Shown: piece by piece, positions 42,938 through 51,475 of the stretch
Numbering within the stretch: the stretch's first letter is position 1
How the letters are laid out: every line of letters begins with the position of its first letter
Position numbers and translations under genes: made by a program
The notes under the pieces: generated by a model
What the model was told of the DNA's origin: nothing
What the model saw: only the letters and a program-made list of their open reading frames with translations
Database searches by the model: none
NCBI RefSeq assembly: GCF_029960815.1
Contig: NZ_JASBRE010000019.1
Location: 1-64,000 of the forward strand
Source: Pseudomonas sp. AL03
GTDB lineage: Bacteria > Pseudomonadota > Gammaproteobacteria > Pseudomonadales > Pseudomonadaceae
Direction: 5' to 3'
DNA: 64,000 bases

Positions 42938-43969
42938 TTACTTTGCGGCAGTCGCAGGCTTTTTGTCCTTTACCTCGAAGCGCAACACACCGATGACCTG
43001 GCCATCTTCGGTCAGCACCCGAACCTGCCACTTACCCGCAGGGTTGCCGGGGAAATTCTGCTTGTGGGTCCAGGCGCGGTAGCCTTCCTTGCGCCCGCCA
43101 TGGATGTCCAGGGGGATGCGGTCGACCTCTTTGCCGTTGAACTGCCACACATGATAGATCCGCTCCTCCAGACCACGCGGGGCATTGATCGCGGTGTAAG
43201 CGTACAGGCCGGTACCACGGATCTGGTCGGCGGTGACCTCATCGAGGCTGTCGCCGGGGATACGGCCCTGCATTTGCGTACTGATCGCGACATCAGTCAT
43301 CCACAGCGTCGCCGGCGGAACCCACGAACGCAGCACCCAGCCAACCCCGCCGATACCTACGGTGATGCTCAGAATCGCCAGCGCGTTGCGCACAGTACGA
43401 ATCGGGAAGATCGACGCCAGGCTCGGGAACGACAGCACGACAGCGGTGCCCAGGGCCAGCTTGAAACTCTGGGAGGTGGTCAGGTGCAGGATGACGGGCA
43501 GGGCGGTCAGCAGTGCAGCGAACAACGTCAGCGTGTGCAGCGCCAGGAACGCCCAGCGTCGAGGCGCCAGCCATTTGTAGTAGAGCGGATCGATGATGGA
43601 AATCAGCGCGGCGATACTCAGCAGCCCGGTGAAAACCAACTGACCGCTGTTCCAAGTGGTAGTGATGAAGAAGAACGGCAGGACAAAAAACAGGCTTTCC
43701 TGGTGGATCATCTGCGTCGCGTAACGCAGCAACGGCTGGGGTATTTCGCGCTTGAAGATCCTGGCGAACAACTTGGTGAGGCTGTTTTCCAGCATCAGCC
43801 AGATCCAGCTGACCAGCATGATGGTGGTGATCCAGGTCGCCAGACCTTGCTGACGATCCACCAGCATGAAGCTGCCGACCCCGGAAATGAAACCACCGAG
43901 CGCAATGACCCCTGGGTAGCGCTTCATCAATTCCAGGATGCGCTGTACGAATAGGGTCAGAGTCGGCAT
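42938..43969 (-). CDS. DUF5924/DUF2914 membrane protein
   Basis: 343 residues: six or more helices in the first 215 residues, then a soluble C-terminal domain (about 240-335) matching DUF2914 (VWQFNGKEVDRIPLDIHGG, RAWTHKQNFPGNPAGKWQVRV in part, VIGVLRFEV). Function unknown. It lies 53 bases upstream of the lipid transporter on the same strand and may be co-transcribed. Confidence 0.88.
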   Translation of the reverse strand: MPTLTLFVQRILELMKRYPGVIALGGFISGVGSFMLVDRQQGLATWITTIMLVSWIWLMLENSLTKLFARIFKREIPQPLLRYATQMIHQESLFFVLPFFFITTTWNSGQLVFTGLLSIAALISIIDPLYYKWLAPRRWAFLALHTLTLFAALLTALPVILHLTTSQSFKLALGTAVVLSFPSLASIFPIRTVRNALAILSITVGIGGVGWVLRSWVPPATLWMTDVAISTQMQGRIPGDSLDEVTADQIRGTGLYAYTAINAPRGLEERIYHVWQFNGKEVDRIPLDIHGGRKEGYRAWTHKQNFPGNPAGKWQVRVLTEDGQVIGVLRFEVKDKKPATAAK

Positions 43970-44062
43970 TCGGCGGTTCGCAATAGTCGTGGGAAAAATC
44001 CTCGACAGGGTAACCGCCGAGAGGGCGGTGTGGCGAGGGGCTGCGGTCCGATCACAAAACCT

Positions 44063-44198
44063 GTGTAGCAGCTGCCGAAGGCTGCGTTCGGCTGCGAAGC
44101 AGCCGCAAATCCGTTATGTCACATGTGACTGATACACCGAGATGAATGGTTTTAACGACTGCTTCGCAGCCGAACGCAGCCTTCGACAGCTGCTACAC
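44063..44198. repeat. inverted repeat, family C
   Basis: TGTAGCAGCTGCCGAAGGCTGCGTTCGGCTGCGAAGC (44063-44100) is repeated in inverse orientation at 44161-44197, with about 60 bases between. The right arm runs into the 3' end of the M16 peptidase gene and provides its stop codon. Confidence 0.85.
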
Positions 44199-45581
44199 GG
44201 TCGGTGGCGCCCTGCGATGAAAGCGCAATGCCAATAGCCCGAGCACAATCACGCCGAACACCCCGGCAATCGCCCACATCACCTGGTCATCACTCATCAA
44301 CGGCTTTTCGATCCGCAGGTAGCCCGGCTGCATGAGCAATTCACGCATGGCCTTGTTCGCTTCCGCCAGCGTCACCCCTTGCAGTTCCTTGGCCGGGTTG
44401 GCGAAACGGCCGTCCTCGTAATCCCCAAGAGCACTCCAGTAATAATCGGCCAACGCGCTATTGCCTTGCACGGCCCAGGCCTGGCGGGCGATGGCGGCCT
44501 GTTTGAGGCGGTTGAAGGTGTCGGCATTGAGACCGTCCCTGAGCAACCCGGCCTTCAAATCATCCAGCACCTGTTCGGCCTCGGACACGTCATCGCGCTC
44601 AACGTCGGCGTTCAGGCTCATGAAACCCACGCCACCAAACACCTCGCGCTCCGCCGAAGGCCCGTAGGACAAGCCATGGGCCAGGCGCATTTGGCGGTAA
44701 AGCGCCCAGTCCAGATAGTCCTTGAGCAAGTCGAAGGTTTCGTCGTGCTGATCTTCCAGCACCGGCTCCGGCACCAGCCAATGCAACTTGGCATTGCCGC
44801 CGACAAAACCGTGACTCAGGGTGCGCTCGTGGGCGGCACTGGCCTGGATGGCCGGCAGGGGCGGGTGATCGGTAGGGTCGACCGCTTCAAGCGCACCATA
44901 AGACCGTTCCAGATAGGCCGGCAGCAATCGATCGAGGTCGCCGACCACGATCAGGGTCATGTTGTTCGGCGCGTACCAGGCCTTGCGTACCTTTTCCAGC
45001 TGTTCGCGGGTCAGGTAATCGACCTCAGCCCGCTCGGGGCATTTGAGGCCCAGTTCCACCGCCAGCTGATTACTCGCCGTGTGGCCAAGATCCTGGCGAT
45101 CCAGCCAGCGTTGCAGGTGCGAGTAATGGCCGCCGTCTTCGCGCTCGACCACTTGTTTGGCGGCGTTGATCGCGTTGTCGTCGATTCGGGTTTGGGTCAG
45201 CAGTGCCAGCAGCAGGTCGAGGACCTTGCGCTGGTTTTTCGCCGGGGCTTCGAGGACGAACGTCGTGTCGGCGTTGCTGGTGTAGGCGTTCCACTCGCCG
45301 CCCAGCGCCTGCATGCGCTCTTCCAGCCCGCCTTCGCCAGTGGCATCAATGCCGCTGAACAGCAAGTGCTCAAGCAGGTGCGGCAGCTCTTTGTCGGCGC
45401 AGCTGAAATCATCAATGCCGACGCCGACCACTAGACGAATCGCCACATGCCCGCGCTCCGTGCCGGGTTTTAGCAGCAATTGCAGACCGTTGGGCAGCGT
45501 ATAGCCCTCGACCTGAAAGCGATCCAGGGCAAACGCAGGGAGTGAGCCAAGCAACAGACAGGCGAATAGCAGACAACGCAT
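44193..45581 (-). CDS. M16 family zinc metallopeptidase with C-terminal membrane anchor
   Basis: 462 residues. Signal peptide to about residue 18 (LPAFA), then an M16 domain with the inverted zinc motif HLLEH (ELPHLLEHLLFSG) near 67 and the third ligand likely in AAKQVVERED; the second, inactive half follows. A helix near the C-terminus (about 431-453, VMWAIAGVFGVIVLGLLAL) ends in a basic tail, so it is probably held in the inner membrane facing the periplasm. M16 peptidases often occur as gene pairs; this one stands alone. Confidence 0.9.
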   Translation of the reverse strand: MRCLLFACLLLGSLPAFALDRFQVEGYTLPNGLQLLLKPGTERGHVAIRLVVGVGIDDFSCADKELPHLLEHLLFSGIDATGEGGLEERMQALGGEWNAYTSNADTTFVLEAPAKNQRKVLDLLLALLTQTRIDDNAINAAKQVVEREDGGHYSHLQRWLDRQDLGHTASNQLAVELGLKCPERAEVDYLTREQLEKVRKAWYAPNNMTLIVVGDLDRLLPAYLERSYGALEAVDPTDHPPLPAIQASAAHERTLSHGFVGGNAKLHWLVPEPVLEDQHDETFDLLKDYLDWALYRQMRLAHGLSYGPSAEREVFGGVGFMSLNADVERDDVSEAEQVLDDLKAGLLRDGLNADTFNRLKQAAIARQAWAVQGNSALADYYWSALGDYEDGRFANPAKELQGVTLAEANKAMRELLMQPGYLRIEKPLMSDDQVMWAIAGVFGVIVLGLLALRFHRRAPPTV

Positions 45582-45637
45582 AACGAGTTTCCATACAGCT
45601 TGCGTAAGTTCAACAGACTGCAGGCAACTGTGGACGT

Positions 45638-47296
45638 TCAGGGTGAATGCGTGATGTCAGCAAAATCATCGGCAATGAGTGCGCCGGTGTCGGAAGTTTC
45701 CAGCACCACATAGGCGCTGCTGCAGAACAGCGAACTCAGACGCTTCATGTCGGCAATCAACTCCAGGTGCAACGAGCTGGTCTCGATGCTCTGCACGATC
45801 TTACGTTGCAATCGGCTGACGTGAGCATGGGCCAGGCGGCGTTCCTGTGCGCGAAAGCGACGTTTCTCACGCAGTAACTGGCGGGCACTTTCCTTGTCGG
45901 CACTGAGGAACACCGACAAGCCGAGACGCAGGTTGGCTATCAACTGACTGTGCAGCCCCGCCAACTCTTCCAGGCCGACCTCGGAAAAAGACCGGCGCTG
46001 CGAGGTTTTCTGCTGCTGAACCTTGCGCAGCATGCGTTCGATGAGGTCGCTGGCGAGTTTAAGGTTGATCGCCAACTCGATGATTTCCGCCCAGCGTCGG
46101 CTGTCCTGCTCGCTGAGGTCTTCGCGGGGCATTTGCGCCAGATAGAGCTTGATCGCACCGTAGAGCGATTCCACATCATCGGTCAGGCGCCGCATCTCCT
46201 GGGTCACGGCGGTTTGGTTGCCGCGCAGCACGTCGAGCATGGCCTCAAGCATGTTGTCGATCAGGTCGCCGATGCGCAGGGTTTCCCGGGCGGCATTGGC
46301 CAGCGCCAGGCTGGGCGTGACGAGTGCCGTTGGATCAAGATGCCGCGGTTTGGCGGTGCCGTTGATTTCCGGCCGCTCCGGCAGCAGCCACGCGCAAAGC
46401 CTGGCCATCAGCCCGACACTTGGCAGCAAGATCAGGCAGCGCGCGGTGTTGTAGAGCAGGTGAAAGCCAATGACCATTTCCTGAGGGCTGAAGTCCAGAC
46501 TGTCAATCCAGTGCACCAATGGGTCAAGCACCGGAATGATCAGCAGCAGGCCGATCAGTTTATAGAGCAGGCTGCCCAAAGCCACTTGGCGGCCGGCGGC
46601 GTTCTGCATGCTGGTGCTGAGGAAGGCAAGGATGCCGCTGCCGATGTTGGCGCCGATCACCAGGCCGATGGCAACGGGCAAGCTGATCACCGCGGCACCG
46701 GCCAGGGTCGCCGTCAGCAGGACGGCGGCCAGGCTGGAGTAGGAAACCATCGCAAACAGCGCGCCGACCAAGGCATCCAGCAGGATGTCGCCGGTCAGCG
46801 AGGCGAAAATCACCTTCACACCTTGTGCCTGCGTAATCGGCGCGGCGGATTCGACGATCAGTTGCAGGGCCAGGATGATCAGCCCCAGGCCGATGCCGAC
46901 CCGGCCCATCTGTCCGACCCGGGTCTGTTTGCGCGACAGGAAGAAAATCACCCCAAGAAAGATCAGCAGCGGCGATAGCCATGACAGGTCGAGGGTCAGC
47001 ACTCGCGCCATCAGCGCGGTACCGACATCGGCCCCGAGCATGGTTGCCAGGGCCGGAGTCAGCGCCATCAGGCCCTGACCGACAAAGGAAGTGACGAGCA
47101 TGGCGGTGGCGTTGCTGCTCTGGACCATCGCCGTCACGACGATCCCCGAGACGAACGCCAGCCAGCGCTTGGACATGTTCCGGCCAATCACATGGCGCAG
47201 GTTGGAGCCGTAGACCCGCAGGATGCCGGTTCGGACGATGTGCGTGCCCCAAATCAGCAAGGCCACGGCAGATAACAAATTGAGCAGGGTGAGCAT
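45638..47296 (-). CDS. Na/Pi cotransporter family protein with PhoU-like tail
   Basis: 552 residues. The first 310 form the two-repeat membrane domain of NptA/YjbB-like proteins (GIVVTAMVQSSNATAMLVTSFV with the QSS motif; a second repeat with IGANIGSGILAFL). The last 220 are helical and PhoU-like. Probably moves phosphate with sodium, in the export direction if it resembles YjbB. No clear PHO box upstream. Confidence 0.9.
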   Translation of the reverse strand: MLTLLNLLSAVALLIWGTHIVRTGILRVYGSNLRHVIGRNMSKRWLAFVSGIVVTAMVQSSNATAMLVTSFVGQGLMALTPALATMLGADVGTALMARVLTLDLSWLSPLLIFLGVIFFLSRKQTRVGQMGRVGIGLGLIILALQLIVESAAPITQAQGVKVIFASLTGDILLDALVGALFAMVSYSSLAAVLLTATLAGAAVISLPVAIGLVIGANIGSGILAFLSTSMQNAAGRQVALGSLLYKLIGLLLIIPVLDPLVHWIDSLDFSPQEMVIGFHLLYNTARCLILLPSVGLMARLCAWLLPERPEINGTAKPRHLDPTALVTPSLALANAARETLRIGDLIDNMLEAMLDVLRGNQTAVTQEMRRLTDDVESLYGAIKLYLAQMPREDLSEQDSRRWAEIIELAINLKLASDLIERMLRKVQQQKTSQRRSFSEVGLEELAGLHSQLIANLRLGLSVFLSADKESARQLLREKRRFRAQERRLAHAHVSRLQRKIVQSIETSSLHLELIADMKRLSSLFCSSAYVVLETSDTGALIADDFADITHSP

Positions 47297-47390
47297 GCAG
47301 GCCCCCTGTGGTGGTAGCGCCCCAAAGGGGCAAGTTGACGGTGCCGCGCGTTCTTCTACGTTCTGTACTTAAGCTGTAGTTGGCTAACGG

Positions 47391-47413
47391 GCTGTGCGCC
47401 AGCATCGCACAGC
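47391..47413. other. palindrome upstream of the Na/Pi gene
   Basis: Perfect 8-bp arms GCTGTGCG / CGCACAGC with a 7-base loop, about 95 bases before the Na/Pi cotransporter start and no T run. Either an operator or a small hairpin; nothing else is evident in the 213-base gap apart from the terC terminator. Confidence 0.4.
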
Positions 47414-47464
47414 TAAAGAAGCGATTGAAACAGAACTGTCATGAAAACAGCTTGATGCAGACGC

Positions 47465-47492
47465 GACAAAGGGGCCCGAAGGCCCCTTTGTC
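47465..47492 (-). terminator. terminator of terC-like gene
   Basis: GACAAAGGGGCC pairs perfectly with GGCCCCTTTGTC around CGAA (TTCG on the minus strand, a stable tetraloop). It starts 18 bases after the terC stop. Confidence 0.75.
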
Positions 47493-47509
47493 ATAGCGCA
47501 ACATTCGGG

Positions 47510-48277
47510 TTATTGACCCGGAATGTCCTTGCGCAGTTTCACCGGGTCCTGCTGCTTCTTCTTTTTCATCATCGCGGTGCGCATCTTGATGTTGATCGCT
47601 TCCACCGCCAGCGAGAACGCCATGGCGAAGTAGACGTAGCCTTTTGGCAAATGCACTTCGAAGGACTCGGCAATCAACACGGTACCGACCAGCAACAGGA
47701 ACGACAGCGCCAGCATTTTCAGCGACGGGTGCTTGTCGATGAATTCGCTGATGGTGCCAGCCGCCAGCATCATCACCAGTACGGCGACGATGATCGCAGC
47801 GACCATGACCGGCACATGGGAAACCATACCCACGGCGGTAATCACCGAGTCCAGGGAGAACACGATGTCGATAATCGCAATCTGGATGATGGTGTACAGG
47901 AAGCTGCCGCCCTTGGCGGTCGGTTCCTCGTGGGTTTCGTCTTCGCCTTCCAGCGCGTGGTACATCTCTTGCGAGCTCTTCCACAACAGGAACAAACCAC
48001 CGAAGAACAGGATCAGGTCACGCCCGGAAATACCCTGGCCGAACATTTCGAACAGGTCGGCGGTAAGACGCATGACCCAAGTAATCGACAGCAACAACAG
48101 GATCCGCGTGACCATGGCCAGCGCCAGGCCGAAAATCCGGGTGCGCTGCTGCATGTGCTTGGGCATGCGGCTGACCAGGATCGAAATCATGATGATGTTA
48201 TCGATACCCAGGACGATTTCCAGGGCGGTCAGGGTAAAGAAGGCAACCCAGATTTCAGGGTTGGTCAGCCATTCCAT
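47510..48277 (-). CDS. TerC family membrane protein
   Basis: 255 residues, seven helices. TerC motifs: LGIDNIIMISILVSRMP near residue 23 and IIDIVFSLDSVITAVGMV near 133, each with the conserved Asp residues of the putative metal site. Family members export manganese or other metals or load them into secreted enzymes. No tellurite-resistance genes lie nearby, so tellurite function is not implied. Terminator downstream. Confidence 0.92.
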   Translation of the reverse strand: MEWLTNPEIWVAFFTLTALEIVLGIDNIIMISILVSRMPKHMQQRTRIFGLALAMVTRILLLLSITWVMRLTADLFEMFGQGISGRDLILFFGGLFLLWKSSQEMYHALEGEDETHEEPTAKGGSFLYTIIQIAIIDIVFSLDSVITAVGMVSHVPVMVAAIIVAVLVMMLAAGTISEFIDKHPSLKMLALSFLLLVGTVLIAESFEVHLPKGYVYFAMAFSLAVEAINIKMRTAMMKKKKQQDPVKLRKDIPGQ

Positions 48278-48301
48278 GTGTATTCCTTTGAGGATGTGTT
48301 A

Positions 48302-48344
48302 AACCACGAAGGGCCCGGGCTTCAAACAGCAAAGCCTGGACCCG
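48302..48344 (-). terminator. possible terminator after the citrate transporter
   Basis: On the minus strand GGGTCCAGGCTT pairs with AAGCCCGGGCCC with one wobble and one mismatch, loop about 9 bases. It lies between the CitMHS stop and the terC start; there is no clear T run. Confidence 0.35.
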
Positions 48345-48362
48345 TCATGGTGAGTCTTGGGC

Positions 48363-49670
48363 TTATAGAGTGCTGAACAGCGGAAAAATCCCCATCAGCA
48401 ACGCGGCAACCAGTATGCACATGCACACCAGCACTGCCCATTTCAGGGTGAAGCGCTGATGGTCACCGAAGTCGATACCGGCCAGGGCCACCAACAAGTA
48501 GGTCGATGGTACCAGCGGGCTCAACAAGTGGACGGGCTGACCGACGATCGAGGCACGTGCCATTTCAACCGCGGTTATACCGTAATGACTGGCGGCTTCC
48601 GCAAGTACCGGTAACACGCCGTAATAAAATGCATCGTTCGACATGAAGAACGTGAACGGCATGCTTACCAGCGCAGTGATCACGGCCAGATACGGGCCAA
48701 GAAAATCCGGGATGACCGCCAGCAGGCTTTTCGACATCGCGTCGACCATACCAGTGCCCGTCAGGATACCGGTGAAGATGCCCGCGGCAAAGATCAACCC
48801 GACCACCGCCAGCACGCTACCGGCGTGGGCCGCGACGCGGTCCTTCTGTTGTTGCAGGCACGGGTAGTTGACGATCATCGCGATGCTGAACGCCACCATG
48901 AACAGCACCGGCAGCGGTAACAGGCCGGCAATCAGGGTGCACATCAGGCCCAGGGTCAGGGCGCCGTTGAACCAGATCAACTTCGGACGACGGGCATCCG
49001 GGAATTGCGAAACGCTGATTTCACTGTGGTCGATTTCATCGCCCACCAGGTGCAGTTCACCCAGACGCGCACGCTCACGCTTGCCGTAGAAGTAGGCAAT
49101 CACGAGAATTGCCAGCACCCCGGCAGCCATCGCCGGAATCATCGGTACGAAGATGTCGGACGGGTCCACATGCAGCGCACTGGCTGCACGGGCGGTCGGG
49201 CCGCCCCAAGGGGTCATGTTCATCACGCCACCGGCGAGGATGATCAGACCGGCCATGATCCGCGGGCTCATGCCGATACGGCTGTAGAGCGGCAGCATGG
49301 CGGCCACGCAGATCATATAAGTGGTCGCGCCGTCACCATCGAGGGAGACGACGAGCGCCAATACGGCGGTGCCGACCGAAACTTTCAGCGGGTCGCCCTT
49401 GACCAGTTTGAGGATCTTGCGCACGGCCGGGTCGAACAGGCCGGAGTCGATCATCAGGGCGAAGTACAGAATGGCGAACATCAGCATCACACCGGTCGGC
49501 GCGAGCTTGGTAATGCCTTCGAGCATCATCGGGCCGATCTTCGGCGCAAAACCACCAAACAGCGCGAACAGGATCGGGATGATAATCAGAGCGATCAGCG
49601 CGGACAGGCGCTTGGTCATGATCAGGAACATGAACGTGATGACCATGGCAAAGCCAAGGAAAGTCAGCAT
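48363..49670 (-). CDS. CitMHS family citrate/metal:proton symporter
   Basis: 435 residues, 11-12 helices, of the CitMHS family, which imports citrate complexed with Mg or Ca. Landmarks: VVSLDGDGATTYMI near residue 107, NMTPWGGPTARAASAL and FFMSNDAFYYGVLPVL. ATG 49670. Upstream on the minus strand, AACAACAACAA (49809-49799) matches the Hfq/Crc binding pattern, which would fit carbon-catabolite control of a citrate transporter. Confidence 0.92.
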   Translation of the reverse strand: MLTFLGFAMVITFMFLIMTKRLSALIALIIIPILFALFGGFAPKIGPMMLEGITKLAPTGVMLMFAILYFALMIDSGLFDPAVRKILKLVKGDPLKVSVGTAVLALVVSLDGDGATTYMICVAAMLPLYSRIGMSPRIMAGLIILAGGVMNMTPWGGPTARAASALHVDPSDIFVPMIPAMAAGVLAILVIAYFYGKRERARLGELHLVGDEIDHSEISVSQFPDARRPKLIWFNGALTLGLMCTLIAGLLPLPVLFMVAFSIAMIVNYPCLQQQKDRVAAHAGSVLAVVGLIFAAGIFTGILTGTGMVDAMSKSLLAVIPDFLGPYLAVITALVSMPFTFFMSNDAFYYGVLPVLAEAASHYGITAVEMARASIVGQPVHLLSPLVPSTYLLVALAGIDFGDHQRFTLKWAVLVCMCILVAALLMGIFPLFSTL

Positions 49671-49987
49671 GGGAATACTCCAGGCATAGCGCGGCTAGGG
49701 AATGGGCGAACCGGGTGGTCAGCGCAGAACGGGAAGCACGAGACGTATGGGCGGAGTGACAGCGAAGTGGCGGGTAGCAAAGGACATCAGGATCACCATT
49801 GTTGTTGTTAAATGGGCTGTGCGAGCGATAAAACACTGGCATTGGCCGACCGGTCTGTTGCCGGTAGTGGGGGCGATCCTAATCGGGGAAGCTTTCACCG
49901 AGCTTTCGCGGATGAAAGCATTGACCAGATGTGCAACCGGTCGTCGGACGGGTTTAAAGTCCCTGAATACGGGGCAGGAGGAAAAAC
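49671..49987. other. 317-base intergenic region between divergent genes
   Basis: Holds the promoters of the citrate transporter (leftward) and of the GFA-family gene (rightward, ribosome-binding site CAGGAGGAAAAAC). Frames across it have no ribosome-binding site. The AACAACAACAA run at 49809-49799 on the minus strand is the one notable element. Confidence 0.6.
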
Positions 49988-50389
49988 ATGGCCGACATTC
50001 ATACGGGCGGCTGCCACTGCGGACATCTGCGCTATCAATTCAGCGGGCCTTTGCACGACATCGCCCACTGTCATTGTTCGATTTGCCGACGGGTCAGTGG
50101 CGGCATCGTGACCACCTGGATCACCGTGCCGGCATCCGCTTTTGAATGGGTGAAAGGAACACCCGCGCAGTACGACTCGTCGACAACCTGCGTACGGTAT
50201 TTCTGCGGCAACTGTGGTGCGCAGCTGGCGCTGGTCACGCACCTGAGCCCGGACAGCATCGACGTGACCATCGCCACCCTCGATCATCCAGAGCAGGCAC
50301 CCGCCGAAAGACATATCTGGACGGACAACCGTCTGCCCTGGCTGCATCTGGACGAACATTTGCCCGGCGAAGCTGAGGAACAGTTGTAA
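49988..50389 (+). CDS. GFA family zinc-binding protein
   Basis: 133 residues of the glutathione-dependent formaldehyde-activating enzyme (GFA/Mss4-like) family. Zinc ligands: GGCHCGHLRY near residue 8, HCHCSICRR near 28 and FCGNCGAQL near 72. Despite the family name most members have unknown substrates. A strong AGGAGG ribosome-binding site precedes the ATG. Confidence 0.9.
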   Translation: MADIHTGGCHCGHLRYQFSGPLHDIAHCHCSICRRVSGGIVTTWITVPASAFEWVKGTPAQYDSSTTCVRYFCGNCGAQLALVTHLSPDSIDVTIATLDHPEQAPAERHIWTDNRLPWLHLDEHLPGEAEEQL

Positions 50390-50394
50390 ACTGA

Positions 50395-50721
50395 TCAAAA
50401 TATAGACAGATCCAGCGACCGAATCGCGCCCATCCAGATGGCATGCTCAGTGTGATCGAGCAGATCGTCGCCGGTGTCCGGGTGCAGGAACACCACCAAA
50501 CCCTTGCGGTTGAGCGCAAGCCAGGGCAGCACATCGCCGATGTATTGCGGCTCGAAAGCCAACTGGCAGCTCCAGTCAGGGTGCGGGCCCACCGGGCGTT
50601 CATGGACGCGGCCCATCTTCACTGGAAACAATCGCGCCGCCTGCTCACACAAGGCTTGCGCCTGAGGAAGGGTGCTGGCGTCGAAGTAGACATGGGCGTG
50701 GTAGCCCTTGATCCGCTGCAT
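50395..50721 (-). CDS. DOPA 4,5-dioxygenase family protein
   Basis: 108 residues. The start at 50721 gives MQRIKGYHAHVYFD, the normal N-terminus. Conserved His residues are in YHAHVYF, GPHPDWSCQLAF, FLHPDTGDD and DHTEHAIWMG. Fungal relatives cleave DOPA; the natural substrate of the bacterial proteins is unclear. Convergent with the GFA gene, gap five bases. Confidence 0.88.
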   Translation of the reverse strand: MQRIKGYHAHVYFDASTLPQAQALCEQAARLFPVKMGRVHERPVGPHPDWSCQLAFEPQYIGDVLPWLALNRKGLVVFLHPDTGDDLLDHTEHAIWMGAIRSLDLSIF

Positions 50722-50803
50722 TTGAAACCCTCTGAACCGAGTCGAACCGGCGTTGTTTCCCACAGGTCACACGCCATATATCTAGGAAAAACGGAGCACG
50801 GCC

Positions 50804-51475
50804 ATGAAAAATGCCGAAACCCCGGTGGTGAAAGTGGTGCTTTATGGTGCCATGAGTAGCCTGGGCAGTGCGCTGATGGCTGAAATGCTGCGGCGCCAAC
50901 ATGAAGTGATCGCGATTCTCGATGATCTGACGGCGCTCGCGCCGCGCCCGGGATTGCGGACCAAGACCGGCGATGTGTTCGACGCCGAGCGGGTCAAGCA
51001 GAGTGTCGCCGGTTGTTCGGCGGTGATCTGCCTGCTGGATGCACCAGGGTTGCCGATGAACAGCGAGCACGTGGAAAAGTCCATCGTGCCCGGCCCGGTC
51101 GAGCAAGTGCTGGCGGTGGATGCTCTGATCGATGGCCTGCAGGCCTCGGGGATTGTCCGGTTGTTTCTGGTGGGCGATTTCGAGGTATTGGACGATCCGG
51201 AAATAGAAGATCGACTGCAACGCCACGCCGCCGAAGAAATTCGCGAAGCCCTGCAAAGCAGCACCTTGCACTGGACGCTGGTGAATGCACCGCGCGGGGT
51301 GCCAGGGCTGACCATCGAACATTTCAGCCAGGTCAGCAGCAGCCTGGAGCCGGGCCTCGCTGAACCACTTGAGCGGTTGAGCCGGGTGGCTGTCGGGATT
51401 GCCGATGAGTTGCGGTTGAACCTGCATGTCGGCGAACACGTGACCTTTGTCGCGACCGAGGCTATACAGCGATAG
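50804..51475 (+). CDS. NAD(P)-binding oxidoreductase-like protein
   Basis: 223 residues with a Rossmann fold: the nucleotide loop is degenerate (VVLYGAMSSLGSALMAEML), followed by GDVFDAERVKQSVAGCSAVICLLDAP, as in atypical short-chain dehydrogenases of the NmrA/YwnB type. No catalytic YxxxK is seen. Function unknown. It overlaps the 3' end of the convergent LysR gene by 14 bases. Confidence 0.8.
   Translation: MKNAETPVVKVVLYGAMSSLGSALMAEMLRRQHEVIAILDDLTALAPRPGLRTKTGDVFDAERVKQSVAGCSAVICLLDAPGLPMNSEHVEKSIVPGPVEQVLAVDALIDGLQASGIVRLFLVGDFEVLDDPEIEDRLQRHAAEEIREALQSSTLHWTLVNAPRGVPGLTIEHFSQVSSSLEPGLAEPLERLSRVAVGIADELRLNLHVGEHVTFVATEAIQR

Noticed and set aside
47436-47452. CTGTCAT half-site near the Na/Pi cotransporter, like a PHO box
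   Set aside because: The second half (ACAGCTT) does not match and the site lies close to the terC terminator on the wrong strand.
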